Under the pieces are notes generated by a model that searched no databases, was not told where the DNA came from, and saw only the letters and a program-made list of their open reading frames with translations. From positions 1 through 51,579 of the IMG/VR virus record IMGVR_UViG_3300013102_000036: a stretch of DNA of 51,579 nucleotides; one strand, given 5' to 3'. Below are positions 15,861-24,009 of this stretch, piece by piece. Positions within the stretch are counted from its first letter, which is position 1, and each line of letters opens with the position of its first letter. Position numbers and translations under genes: made by a program. Source of the DNA: a virus.

Positions 15861-16517
15861 TTATATTCTTAGGTTTTCATTGGTTAATTCTTTAATTTTT
15901 TTGGAAGCTTCATTCATTATTTTTAAAAATTCTTGTGCTTTATCCTCAACAGAAGAACTCTGAACATGAGTAACAACATGCTCTCTCCCTGTTAACAGCC
16001 AATCACAACTAACACGAAAAAATTTAGATGCAGCAACAATAAATTTTGAGGGAGGATCTGTTTCGTCTTTTAAAAATCCCTCAATTTGTTCACTACTAAA
16101 TTCAATTACCTCAAAATCGTTATTATAATTGTAATCCTTTATCATATGAGATAAATCAGTATAGGTTAGCGCTTTGTTATTCATTAAATTACTTAATCGT
16201 TCGCCTATGGTCTCAAAATGGAGTTCACCCTCCTTGATTACAGAAAGAGCCTTCGGAATGGAATAGGATGTACTGTAACCCTCGGAATATCCAGCGACAG
16301 CCATTAAATCAGGGTATGGGTACTTGTATACATAACTCAACTGCTTGATAACTTCAGGAGTTGCCTTGACTTTCCGCCCAGTAGCGTTTTGTCCATTTTC
16401 GAGGTTGCTTAAATGCGCGGCACTGAAAGTACATTTATCAGCCACTTCACGTAAAGACATGTTTTTAATTTCACGGATTCCTTTTATAAATTCACCGAAA
16501 TTATGTTCTTTATCCAT
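15861..16517 (-). CDS. XRE-family regulator with two HTH-like regions (repressor candidate)
   Basis: A 218-aa protein; ATG at 16517 has ribosome site AGGAG, whereas the longer form would begin inside the operator repeat. Residues ~5-60 form a Cro/CI HTH (SLREVADKCTFSAAHLSNLE). A second, more divergent HTH-like part follows, ending FFRVSCDWLLTGRE, a phrase nearly repeated in the neighbouring regulator (FFNVSCDWLLTGKE). No peptidase domain of LexA/CI type is visible, so induction would need another route. One of three regulators in the immunity region. Confidence 0.85.
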   Translation of the reverse strand: MDKEHNFGEFIKGIREIKNMSLREVADKCTFSAAHLSNLENGQNATGRKVKATPEVIKQLSYVYKYPYPDLMAVAGYSEGYSTSYSIPKALSVIKEGELHFETIGERLSNLMNNKALTYTDLSHMIKDYNYNNDFEVIEFSSEQIEGFLKDETDPPSKFIVAASKFFRVSCDWLLTGREHVVTHVQSSSVEDKAQEFLKIMNEASKKIKELTNENLRI

Positions 16518-16541
16518 ATCTTGTTTTCTCCTGTTAACATA

Positions 16542-16616
16542 TTTGTTTTCAAATGTTGACAAGTTTCATTTGATAGATTATATTACAAGTATAACATGTT
16601 TACGTTTGAAAACAAG
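16542..16616. promoter_or_regulatory. Operator-like inverted repeat upstream of the repressor
   Basis: TTGTTTTCAAATGT (16543-16556) recurs inverted at 16602-16615 with 13 of 14 bases matching. On the minus strand TATACT and TATAAT -10-like boxes lie between the arms, so binding would cover the promoter of the gene at 15861. A smaller TGTTTAC / GTAAACA pair lies at 16598 and 16629. Confidence 0.6.
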
Positions 16617-16636
16617 ACGTTAAAATCTGTAAACAG

Positions 16637-17047
16637 CTATTTGTCTCTTATCTCCGAGATTGTTTTTTGATAGTCAACCATTGCTTGAGTTAATAGCTCT
16701 TGCTCAATTTTTATTCTCTCAAGCATTTGAGTTATCCGTTGAGCTGCTTCTTCTGCCTCTCTTTTTGCTTCTTCAGAGAGTGGTTCATATTTAAATTCTT
16801 TTCCTGTTAAGAGCCAGTCGCAAGATACATTAAAGAATCTAGACAAGGCAACTACAATATCAGAGGTGGGTTTGTGCTTATTGTTTTCAAGGTTACTAAT
16901 GGTTGCTGTACTAATCCTAGCAAAACCAATTAATTCTTCATCTTCATCTTCATCTTGTAAGGGTATGACAAGAGCCTTTCGTAAAGCGTCCATTGATAAT
17001 CCTTTTTGAGTACGTAAGTATTTTATTCTTTCGCCAAGTGTTTTCAT
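16637..17047 (-). CDS. XRE-family regulator
   Basis: A 136-aa protein with ribosome site TTGGAGTG. N-terminal Cro/CI HTH (LGERIKYLRTQKGLSMDALR ... ISTATISNLENNKHKPTSD), the phrase FFNVSCDWLLTGKEF, then a long Glu/Lys/Arg coiled coil likely used for dimerisation. An acidic insertion (DEDEDEE) lies inside the HTH. It is divergent from the rightward promoter at 17138, whose spacer contains the same 10-mer found before this gene, so autoregulation and control of that promoter are likely. Confidence 0.85.
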   Translation of the reverse strand: MKTLGERIKYLRTQKGLSMDALRKALVIPLQDEDEDEELIGFARISTATISNLENNKHKPTSDIVVALSRFFNVSCDWLLTGKEFKYEPLSEEAKREAEEAAQRITQMLERIKIEQELLTQAMVDYQKTISEIRDK

Positions 17048-17066
17048 TTTTCACTCCAAATGTTTA

Positions 17067-17185
17067 GTTTACTTAATACTATAGCAGAAATAGAAGGGAG
17101 TATACATAAATAAACGAAAAAAACTTAACGAAATAGCTTGACTCGTTAAGTAAACTGAAATATAATATTCACATGTTAAGAAAAC
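17067..17185 (+). promoter_or_regulatory. Immunity-type promoter/operator region
   Basis: TTGACT (17138-17143), 17 bases, TATAAT (17161-17166) form a near-perfect rightward promoter. Its spacer holds TTAAGTAAAC (17146-17155), present inverted as GTTTACTTAA at 17067-17076 before the leftward regulator gene, and again as TTAAGAAAAC at 17176-17185. This is a classic multi-operator switch layout. Confidence 0.8.
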
Positions 17186-17357
17186 TAAACAACAATGAAT
17201 TAACAATACATATTGCAATCACTACACCAAAGATGATATGATGGGAAAATTTTATTTTTAAGCACCACATTAAGTTGTTAATTCATCCCTAAAACAACCC
17301 GAAAATAGACTACGGGATCAAGCAGAGGAGGTAAAATATAAATTATATCTAGTTAAA
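17186..17357 (+). other. Untranslated stretch downstream of the rightward immunity promoter
   Basis: No ORF follows the promoter. ATGAATTAACAA at 17195-17206 is perfectly inverted at 17275-17286. A full ribosome site (AGGAGGT at about 17326-17332) is followed by no ATG, GTG or TTG at usual spacing. Transcription would continue antisense through the HTH gene at 17358. It may be a decayed cro-like transcription unit or an antisense RNA. Confidence 0.5.
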
Positions 17358-17651
17358 TCATTCACCAGATCTAATAATACGTTTTATTTGAGACTGTTCC
17401 TCAAACACTCCATTATTGAGTGTGTAATGTGTTTCTTCAACATCCGTGTCGTCAGGGTAATAGTCGATTATATCTGTCAACGAGCAATCGAACGCCTTGC
17501 AAATCTTATCCAGCCATTCAACGTCTATGCGCTTAATTTCTTCGTTGTATAGAAGACCGATTGTATTTTGTCTAATACCCGTTGCTTCTGATAAATCTTT
17601 CCTAGACATTTTATGTCTACCTAACATTTCAGCAATTTTAATTTTAATCAT
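17358..17651 (-). CDS. Small XRE/Cro-type regulator
   Basis: A 97-aa protein with ribosome site GGGTGG. HTH of the YozG/Cro type: KIKIAEMLGRHKMSRKDLSE, ATGIRQNTIGLLYNEEIKRI, then a short WLDKICKAFDCSLTDIIDY helix pair. Such proteins often act as Cro-like regulators. It is transcribed against the rightward promoter at 17138, so that promoter would yield its antisense. Confidence 0.85.
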   Translation of the reverse strand: MIKIKIAEMLGRHKMSRKDLSEATGIRQNTIGLLYNEEIKRIDVEWLDKICKAFDCSLTDIIDYYPDDTDVEETHYTLNNGVFEEQSQIKRIIRSGE

Positions 17652-17731
17652 AAATGATAACCACCCATTATTTATTGTTTATAAATATATAATACATTAA
17701 TTCATTATTTATTATCAATAATTGTGAAAAA

Positions 17732-17776
17732 ATATCGCTAAGTGCTATTGACGGATATCGTTTAGAGATATAATAT
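17732..17776 (+). promoter_or_regulatory. Promoter with direct repeat for the gene at 17833
   Basis: TTGACG (17748-17753), 17 bases, TAATAT (17771-17776). ATATCGCTAAG at 17732-17742 and ATATCGTTTAG at 17755-17765 form a direct repeat that would place a regulator upstream of the -35 and in the spacer. Confidence 0.65.
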
Positions 17777-17832
17777 AGTTACAAGGGATATAAAATATCA
17801 AATATTAAATAAACCAGAAAAGGAAGTGCCAC

Positions 17833-18405
17833 ATGCAAACAATCAACTTGCAAAAAGAATCTACAGATTTCAATTCCTTCATGCCAAATCCATTCCCAGA
17901 ACAGCCTTCATTCTCATTCTCACCAACTTTGCCTGAAATCACCCTGTACTATGCTGCTATACCTACGGACAAGTTCTCCGACAAGGGTAACGTGATTTAC
18001 TCCGAATACATATTCCAAACCGAAGCGGAAGCGATTGAATCAGGGCTAGAGTACAGTATTGCTACTTGGGAAGATATCAACATGTTTGCCGATTGCGGTT
18101 ACACCTATCCAGATGTTGTTGTCTGCACTCCTCAAGGCAAATTTGTGTTTCATGAAATTTATATGAATGAAGAGGAAAGAGAATGGGAAATACCGTCTAA
18201 GTGTGTATATCGTGCTCATGGCGCTCCTGAAGCTTTTTCAGAGAAGATTGAGGAATTTTTAACAGTTAACTACAATGATGGAGCGGAATTAATTAATGTG
18301 GTGTGTGAGGTGAGGGAAGGGCATGAGATATATGCCGCTACTCTATACAGTGAGCCAGAAAATGTTTTCACATTCAATACTTTAGGTGAATTTCAATATA
18401 TTTAA
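17833..18405 (+). CDS. Unknown protein
   Basis: A 190-aa acidic protein with ribosome site AAAAGGAAG. The first ~35 residues are Phe/Pro/Ser-rich and probably disordered; the rest is mixed alpha/beta (ITLYYAAIPTDKFSDKGNV, ATWEDINMFADCGYTYPDVV). The coding sequence looks less AT-biased than its neighbours, possibly a sign of separate origin. First gene to the right of the immunity region, with its own promoter. Confidence 0.75.
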   Translation: MQTINLQKESTDFNSFMPNPFPEQPSFSFSPTLPEITLYYAAIPTDKFSDKGNVIYSEYIFQTEAEAIESGLEYSIATWEDINMFADCGYTYPDVVVCTPQGKFVFHEIYMNEEEREWEIPSKCVYRAHGAPEAFSEKIEEFLTVNYNDGAELINVVCEVREGHEIYAATLYSEPENVFTFNTLGEFQYI

Positions 18406-18407
18406 TT

Positions 18408-18496
18408 CCTCTAACAACGGATAAAAGCTAGATGTAGTGTAGGAGCCATCACTTTACGTGGTGGTTTCAGATTGCATCAGAGCATCAAGTTAGAGG
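18408..18496 (+). ncRNA. Compact structured leader upstream of the helicase
   Basis: CCTCTAAC (18408-18415) pairs perfectly with GTTAGAGG (18489-18496), enclosing CCATCAC/GTGGTGG (18446-18452 with 18458-18464, one wobble). This is a closed, multi-branch-like element of 89 bases in the 198-base gap. A direct and an inverted copy of the AT-rich motif follow at 18512-18536 and 18570-18590. No known RNA class recognised. Confidence 0.5.
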
Positions 18497-18603
18497 GTTA
18501 TCAATGCGTTCATTAAAATAAATATAATGATAAAACACTTGATTATTATTTACTTTAGTATTATATTATATATATGTTTACTTTATAAAAGGAGGATTTA
18601 CTT

Positions 18604-20628
18604 ATGAATATTGATTTGTTCCCACATAATCAAGAAACCTATAACAAAATCATAGCAGCATGGCAGACACAAAACCGTGTAGCTACTGTACAAGCCACTG
18701 GAACGGGTAAGACATTCCTTATTTTAAAATGTATTTATACATATCCGACAGTGAATAAGGTTATTCTTGCACCGTCCAATCATATCCTAGACCAATTCAT
18801 AGAACGTGTAGATGAGAATGGATTGCCCAATACAACGTTGCTCACGTATGCTAAATTGTCGTTCATGAGCGAAGAAGATATCCAAGCATTGAATCCAGAA
18901 TTGATTGTGTTAGATGAGTTTCACCGTGTTGGAGCAACAGAATGGGGGAAAGGTGTAGAAACACTGTTAAACATGTTCCCCAATGCAAAGCTATTAGGCA
19001 CCACAGCAACGCCCATACGTCATCTAGACAACGGTAGAGATATGTCAGATGAACTGTTTGATGGCAATGTTGTAACGAATCTGAGTCTTCCGCAAGCCGT
19101 TGTAAAAGGGATCTTGCCGATGCCTAAATACATATCTGCGCTGTATACGTTTGATGAAGAGGTTTTAAACATCCAGAATAAAATTAAGAAATCGAGTAAT
19201 AATGAATCCGAAAAAGCTGAATTAAATAAAATTGTGAGTGAATTAAAACATAAATTGCAAAAGAGTAATGGTGTTCCAAGTATTCTTAAAAAGCATTTGA
19301 AGGATCAAACGGGAAAGTTTGTAGTGTTTTGTAAGGATAGTGAACACTTAGAACAAATGAAAGAAACGGTAGCAGAATGGTTCAAAGCAGCTAAGATTGG
19401 CAAGAAAATCGAAACGTATAGTGTTCTACATGGTAGAAAAGATAATGATGAGCAAATTCAACTGTTTATAGAAAATAAAAATACAGATAATCTAATATTA
19501 TTATTTAGTATCGACATGCTAAATGAAGGGCTGCACGTTAAAGATGTTACAGGAGTTATTTTGTTAAGGCCAACAACTTCACCAATCATCTATTTTCAGC
19601 AAATTGGACGTTCGTTAGAGGCAGGAAAAAAGAAAAGTCCGATTGTGTTTGACTTGGTGAATAATTTTAACAGTTTGGGAAGTCAAACACTTAATGAAGG
19701 ATTAAGGGAAGCAGTAAACGAAGAGAATGGGCAGAGAGATGAGACTGAGCAGGGAAGAATAGAAATTGATCAGTTTGAAATATATGATGAGGTACATGAG
19801 ATTAGTGAAGTGTTTGCTGAGATTGAGGGAAGACTGAGGGATGACTGGGATTTGATGTTTGAAAAGTGGAAGAAAGGTGACTATGATAAAAGCGACAAGA
19901 AGATGAAAACCTGGATAAGTACACAGAGACATTTTTATAAGCATAAAACAATACCTACTGAACGTATTGAGAAGTTAGAGAGCGAAGGATTTGTTTGGGA
20001 TCCCGCAGATATTGAATGGGAAACAAAATTTGAAAAATTTAAAAATACACCGAAAGATCAATTGAATAAAACAATGAAATCATGGGTCATAGCGCAAAGA
20101 TTCCATAATAACAAAGGAAACTTATCCAAGGAACGGATGAATAAATTAAAGGCTGTTGGATTTCAATGGGAACCGCGCGCGCAATCTTGGGAAAATTCAT
20201 TTAATATGTTGTTAGAATATTATTGGAAAAATAAAAATTCCGATGTTTCATTTGAGTATGAAGTCAATAAAATAAAATTGGGACATTGGGTGGGGAAGCA
20301 AAGAATTGCATTTAAAAAAGGAAGAATGTCACGAGAGAGAATAGATAAGTTGAATGAACTCAGATTCAAGTGGGAACCAACGGAGAATTCTTGGAATGAA
20401 AATTACAATATATTGTTATGTTGGTGGAAAAAACAGGGGAGTTTGAATATAACAATAAGTACAGAAATCGACGGTAATAAAATTGGATTGTGGGTGAAGA
20501 CGCAAAGAAAAGATTATAAAAAAGGTAAGCTTTCGCAAGAAAAAATAGATCAATTAAATAAAATTGGCTTTCGGTGGGTTGTGAACGAAACAGATTCCAA
20601 AAATAAACTTGTGAGCGGTATAATATAA
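18604..20628 (+). CDS. SF2 helicase with four helicase-associated repeats
   Basis: A 674-aa protein with ribosome site AAAAGGAGG. N-terminal helicase: Walker A ATGTGKT at residues 31-37, Walker B-type LDEFH near 101, TTATPIR near 137, and a second RecA domain ending QQIGRSLEAG (motif VI-like). From about residue 410 to the end there are four repeats of ~65 aa, each with a W(V/I)xxQR core (WISTQR, WVIAQR, WVGKQR, WVKTQR) and a closing GFxW-like phrase (one copy has RFKW). This is the 'helicase associated' domain. It may act in DNA replication, recombination or defence; with no polymerase or primase in the window, it is the only recognised replication-type enzyme. Confidence 0.9.
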   Translation: MNIDLFPHNQETYNKIIAAWQTQNRVATVQATGTGKTFLILKCIYTYPTVNKVILAPSNHILDQFIERVDENGLPNTTLLTYAKLSFMSEEDIQALNPELIVLDEFHRVGATEWGKGVETLLNMFPNAKLLGTTATPIRHLDNGRDMSDELFDGNVVTNLSLPQAVVKGILPMPKYISALYTFDEEVLNIQNKIKKSSNNESEKAELNKIVSELKHKLQKSNGVPSILKKHLKDQTGKFVVFCKDSEHLEQMKETVAEWFKAAKIGKKIETYSVLHGRKDNDEQIQLFIENKNTDNLILLFSIDMLNEGLHVKDVTGVILLRPTTSPIIYFQQIGRSLEAGKKKSPIVFDLVNNFNSLGSQTLNEGLREAVNEENGQRDETEQGRIEIDQFEIYDEVHEISEVFAEIEGRLRDDWDLMFEKWKKGDYDKSDKKMKTWISTQRHFYKHKTIPTERIEKLESEGFVWDPADIEWETKFEKFKNTPKDQLNKTMKSWVIAQRFHNNKGNLSKERMNKLKAVGFQWEPRAQSWENSFNMLLEYYWKNKNSDVSFEYEVNKIKLGHWVGKQRIAFKKGRMSRERIDKLNELRFKWEPTENSWNENYNILLCWWKKQGSLNITISTEIDGNKIGLWVKTQRKDYKKGKLSQEKIDQLNKIGFRWVVNETDSKNKLVSGII

Positions 20629-20640
20629 ATTATTTAATTT

Positions 20641-20672
20641 AAAGAGACTCCTGATGTTTAAGGAGTCTCTTT
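20641..20672. terminator. Bidirectional terminator between helicase and HTH gene
   Basis: AAAGAGACTCCT (20641-20652) and AGGAGTCTCTTT (20661-20672) form a perfect 12-bp stem. The right arm overlaps the 3' end of the minus-strand HTH gene. Confidence 0.9.
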
Positions 20673-20894
20673 ATTGTTGTTATCATTTATCTCAGTAATA
20701 TGAAAAAGCTCTTCAACCGTCAAATCTAAACTTCTTGCGATGCTTATCAAATGATCTATCCCATATTTTTCAGCTTTATCAAACCGACTTACAAAAGGCT
20801 GATTAACATTAGCAAGCTTTGCTAATTCTTCTTGGCTCATATTGCGTTCTTTTCTTATTTCAGTTAAACGTGGTGTAGCTTTGACTATTGGCAT
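20658..20894 (-). CDS. Small XRE-type regulator
   Basis: A 78-aa protein; ATG at 20894 follows AGGGAG. HTH: RLTEIRKERNMSQEELAKLA, NVNQPFVSRFDKAEKYGIDH, SLDLTVEELF. Divergent from the gene at 21039; the shared intergenic region carries palindromic ATGGTAT sites, so it likely represses both itself and that gene. Confidence 0.85.
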   Translation of the reverse strand: MPIVKATPRLTEIRKERNMSQEELAKLANVNQPFVSRFDKAEKYGIDHLISIARSLDLTVEELFHITEINDNNNKETP

Positions 20895-20928
20895 TAAATA
20901 CACTCCCTGCTGCTTATCTATATAAATA

Positions 20929-20991
20929 ATATACCATACAGAATATTATTTTTGAAGTAGACTTTACATTCATTATACCATATGGTATATT
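20929..20991 (+). promoter_or_regulatory. Divergent promoter region with 16-bp palindrome
   Basis: TTTACA (20963-20968), 17 bases, TATATT (20986-20991) drives the gene at 21039. The perfect palindrome TATACCATATGGTATA covers 20974-20989, overlapping spacer and -10. A half site AATATACCATAC at 20928-20939 overlaps the minus-strand -10 (TATATT) of the HTH gene. This is a textbook operator layout. Confidence 0.75.
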
Positions 20992-21038
20992 GTATATAAG
21001 AGATGGGGAACACAACAAACAAAAGGGAGACGATAACA

Positions 21039-21488
21039 ATGGTAAACAACAAACAAGTAATCATGGCTGAGGTTTTGGAAGCAGTAAAAACAAAGTTCAA
21101 TGTGAAGGCAAGAGCAAACACCGAAACGTTTAGAAAAGAAGTAACGGTTAACATCACAATATTAGATATTCCTAGTTCCGTAGAGAAGGTTATCTATCGG
21201 TGGGCAAATGAACAGGGTTTCGGCTTATACATACATATACGCGCAGATGTGACTCCAACCTATCAAGCCAGAATCAATACTGTATGTGCTGCTGCAAATG
21301 CTCAATGGAGAATGGAAAGCGATATGTTATACCTTATAGGTGTTGGTTGTAAACAAGTGATCTGTTATAACGGAGTGGATCAAGATCAAGCATCTGAAGC
21401 GCTTTGGTTAGAAGATCAAACAGGAATCAAGGCCGCAATTGAAGCGGTGTTTGTAAGTAAAGTGGTGGAAGAATTGCAATATGCTTAA
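21039..21488 (+). CDS. Unknown protein
   Basis: A 149-aa protein. ATG 21039 is preferred because GGGAG lies 11-16 bases upstream; ATG 21003 has no ribosome site. Mixed alpha/beta (NVKARANTETFRKEVTVNIT, VIYRWANEQGFGLYIHIRAD). Under the operator of the HTH gene at 20658. No family recognised. Confidence 0.75.
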   Translation: MVNNKQVIMAEVLEAVKTKFNVKARANTETFRKEVTVNITILDIPSSVEKVIYRWANEQGFGLYIHIRADVTPTYQARINTVCAAANAQWRMESDMLYLIGVGCKQVICYNGVDQDQASEALWLEDQTGIKAAIEAVFVSKVVEELQYA

Positions 21489-21503
21489 TCATAAAATATA
21501 AAC

Positions 21504-21553
21504 CCTCCACTATATATGTGGAGGAAATGAGAATAGAAGGGAAGAGACTGTAA
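21504..21553 (+). promoter_or_regulatory. Hairpin masking the ribosome site of an 8-codon leader
   Basis: CCTCCAC (21504-21510) pairs perfectly with GTGGAGG (21518-21524), which is the ribosome site for ATG 21527. That tiny frame encodes MRIEGKRL and its stop is immediately followed by the ATG of the gene at 21554 (TAAATG), which implies translational coupling. Confidence 0.55.
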
Positions 21554-21703
21554 ATGAAAATAATCAAATTAATCAAACGTGACGGTTCAGTGTTGTTAAA
21601 AACTACTGGTGATAATATGAAGGTAATTGAATTGTGTACTTGCTGTAAAACAGATACGATTTCATATTTCGGTAAAACGGTAGAAATACGGGTGTCTATA
21701 TGA
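21554..21703 (+). CDS. Small unknown protein
   Basis: A 49-aa protein, MKIIKLIKRDGSVLLKTTGD..., with a CTCCK cysteine cluster, predicted small beta fold. It begins directly after the stop of an 8-codon leader frame. Support comes from start context and coupling, not from homology. Confidence 0.5.
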   Translation: MKIIKLIKRDGSVLLKTTGDNMKVIELCTCCKTDTISYFGKTVEIRVSI

Positions 21704-21808
21704 TAAATATAATAAATAAAAACAATGTTACAATGTTTGTGTGCTGCATTGTGTGGTTGTGGGTTGTTGTTCGCTGGATGGCATGAATAAGCATAGTGCA
21801 AATGAATG

Positions 21809-21845
21809 AAAGGGCTAATCATTAATTTGATTAAGCCCTTTTTGT
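21809..21845. terminator. Bidirectional terminator
   Basis: AAAGGGCTAATC (21809-21820) pairs with GATTAAGCCCTTT (21829-21841), with one bulge, flanked by T-rich sequence on the right. It separates the plus-strand genes from the minus-strand cluster. Confidence 0.8.
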
Positions 21846-21847
21846 TT

Positions 21848-22123
21848 TCAATAGTCTTCATTCATTTCAATTTTTGAATTAGTCAAGTATAATATTAGAT
21901 TTTTATAAGGTTCCTCTTGAGGTAGTTCAGAGCTATCCAATAGCTCTAACACATATTCAAGAATCTTATTGCTGAATCTTCCTTCTGCTTTTATGCCGCA
22001 TATTTCTTTAACCGATGTCCAGATACAACTAATGACGAAATCATTATGATTATCGCCGTTCTGTTCATCTTGAAGGATTTTCATTGCATGGAAGAGTTCA
22101 CTTAAAATTAAATCTTTATCCAT
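21848..22123 (-). CDS. Unknown small protein
   Basis: A 91-aa acidic, helical protein (MDKDLILSELFHAMKILQDE...) with ribosome site GCGAGGAA. Distal gene of the minus-strand cluster. No family recognised. Confidence 0.75.
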   Translation of the reverse strand: MDKDLILSELFHAMKILQDEQNGDNHNDFVISCIWTSVKEICGIKAEGRFSNKILEYVLELLDSSELPQEEPYKNLILYLTNSKIEMNEDY

Positions 22124-22183
22124 AATTATTCCTCGCTTTCATAGCCATTGTAAGGCGGTTTTTGTTTGTTGGTCAGTTTCTAG

Positions 22184-22633
22184 TTAGGTGGAGTAAGTTG
22201 AACTTACATCATTTGACTGAGTCAAAGCATAGACAATTTGATTAAGTAAGTATTCGATTTTAAAGGTTATCATTTCGTCAACCGAATCATGTTTCTCTTG
22301 TGTCTCATAATGATGTAATGTAACAGGAATAATAATATCGGTAATGATACATAGAATTGTGCTAATGGCGTTCGTGGATTCGTCTGAGACATCCATAAAT
22401 GTACTATCTGTTTTAATCCAATGATTACTTTTGAACGTGTTTAATAAGTCGCTAACAGGCTTGCATAGGCTCTGAGCTAGGTGAGTAGATGAATGTAGAA
22501 TGGTAGGTATAATTGCTTCTATGGTTGTTATACTGTTTATGATGCCTTCGATTGGAACAACCTTATCTATTAATGGATAATGTCTTGTTACATGGATTTG
22601 CAGGTCATTCATTAGCTGGCTGATTGTCTTCAT
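22184..22633 (-). CDS. Unknown protein
   Basis: 149 aa from ATG 22633 with ribosome site AAAGGGATG. The longer in-frame extension would cross the promoter at 22664-22692. Rich in Ile, Thr, His and Ser, all-helical, with moderately hydrophobic stretches but no clear membrane segment. Unknown function. Confidence 0.7.
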   Translation of the reverse strand: MKTISQLMNDLQIHVTRHYPLIDKVVPIEGIINSITTIEAIIPTILHSSTHLAQSLCKPVSDLLNTFKSNHWIKTDSTFMDVSDESTNAISTILCIITDIIIPVTLHHYETQEKHDSVDEMITFKIEYLLNQIVYALTQSNDVSSTYST

Positions 22634-22663
22634 GCTTACACATCCCTTTAATAGGCTAACAGT

Positions 22664-22712
22664 ATTATACATGCCAACAAGATAAGGTGTCACTATTGTA
22701 CACAACGTACAA
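22664..22712 (-). promoter_or_regulatory. Minus-strand promoter with upstream operator-like repeat
   Basis: Read on the minus strand: -35 TGACAC (22687-22692), 17 bases, -10 TATAAT (22664-22669). TTGTAC (22696-22701) and GTACAA (22707-22712) form an inverted repeat just upstream. Confidence 0.6.
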
Positions 22713-22763
22713 CTACAGGATATGCACCATACATTCACATGGCTGTAAACTATGGTCAACTGT

Positions 22764-22919
22764 TTAGCGTTTAAGCTGTCTCACACTGGCTATGATGAGG
22801 CATACACTAGCTAGTGATATTAACACTACCGCCCACGTATAGTTGCGTACTGGATAGACTACGGCGAGTAAGAGGACAGACAGGATTAGATTAATTGTTG
22901 CATTTCCAAATAGTTTCAT
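22764..22919 (-). CDS. Small membrane protein, two helices
   Basis: A 51-aa protein with ribosome site AAAGGAG. Hydrophobic segments at residues ~7-23 and ~29-45 separated by a short YPVRNY turn, with a basic end (RQLKR). The size and hairpin topology would fit a small holin or a membrane-stress peptide, but there is no lysis gene beside it. Confidence 0.65.
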   Translation of the reverse strand: MKLFGNATINLILSVLLLAVVYPVRNYTWAVVLISLASVCLIIASVRQLKR

Positions 22920-23023
22920 GAATTATACTCCTTTCCCGTTGCATATAGTCAACGATTATGTTATATAATATGGATAGGGATGTAAGAGGAACCCTAGTGG
23001 ATTCCCCTTACAAAGTTGCTTGC

Positions 23024-23194
23024 TTAACGCTTATGACGCTTACTTCTTGGTGGGAGTGGAGCGTCATTTGTGCGTTGTTCAGCGGTGTCATTTCGCCTAT
23101 CCTTTTCTCTAGTGTAACGGAATACTCTTACAGCTAAGATAAGGTTTAAGGCTGGTATGACGTAAGGCGTTAGTAGTGCTATGTATTCAAGCAT
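23024..23194 (-). CDS. Small membrane protein, one helix
   Basis: A 56-aa protein with ribosome site AAAGGCGG. One N-terminal hydrophobic helix (residues ~3-24), then a very basic, Arg-rich tail. First gene of the minus-strand cluster. An inverted copy of the AT-rich motif lies ~65 bases upstream at 23261-23280, oriented with this gene. Confidence 0.6.
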   Translation of the reverse strand: MLEYIALLTPYVIPALNLILAVRVFRYTREKDRRNDTAEQRTNDAPLPPRSKRHKR

Positions 23195-23776
23195 TGGCTT
23201 TCACCGCCTTTCCTGCTTGTCTACCTTACCTCTTTATTATAGCATAATTTAATGTTAATGTATATATGTTTACTTTATAAATAGTGAACGAAATGTGAAT
23301 ATGATAGATGGAATAATGGAGAAAGATGCGTAAATGCGTTATGAATAGGTTATAAGATACGTTTAAAAGTAAATATAATAGAATAAAGACATAATGATGA
23401 CGTAATAAAGTAAAAATATAATATATAATGACTAATATAAGTCATAAACTTCGCGTTATTGTTAATGAAGGACCGAATCGAATTTTTATGACCTCATGCG
23501 AGATTTTATATAATGTAAAAAATTTAAAAAATAATATATTATTCGCAGTTCATGAATTTTTATATCATCAAGAATCACACTATTGATTATTTGTCAATAC
23601 GTCTACCTGCTACACAAGTGTAGTTATGTAGCAGGTAGAAAATAAAATATAGGTAGGTGGGGGTACTTTAAATCATAAATACTGTAAAAAATGGAATATA
23701 ATCCTGCATCACTTCCACTCCGCGACTTTCTCTTATTATCCACTCTAAGACCTTTTACCACCTTTTCATCCTGTTT

Positions 23777-24009
23777 TGTATCGTTACTTGTATCGTAGAA
23801 ACCCTGTCATATCAACGTTTTCACCTCAAATTTATGATCAATTTTACTCTATTTTCACTATAATTCACCTACTTCCACCTCAAAACACACAATAAACCCC
23901 TATTCTATGCACACTTTAACGATACAACTATATATATTTATCACCAGACAACAAAAAATCCCTTTGTTTATAAGGGATTAAGTCAATTCTGTATCATATT
24001 TACGATACA
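23777..24009. repeat. Cluster of TGTATCGT elements
   Basis: TGTATCGTTA at 23777 and TGTATCGTA at 23789 (12 bases apart), TAACGATACA at 23917, TGTATCAT at 23990 and TACGATACA at 24001; the last two form a near-palindrome. Iteron- or centromere-like, directly before the ParB remnants. Confidence 0.6.
23953..23979 (-). terminator. Minus-strand terminator
   Basis: AATCCCTT (23957-23964) pairs with AAGGGATT (23972-23979). Read leftwards it ends in a run of T, so it stops transcripts coming from the recombinase at 24616. Confidence 0.7.

Noticed and set aside
21733-21786. 17-codon hydrophobic peptide starting MFVCCIVW
   Set aside because: No ribosome site and very short; not supported as a gene.
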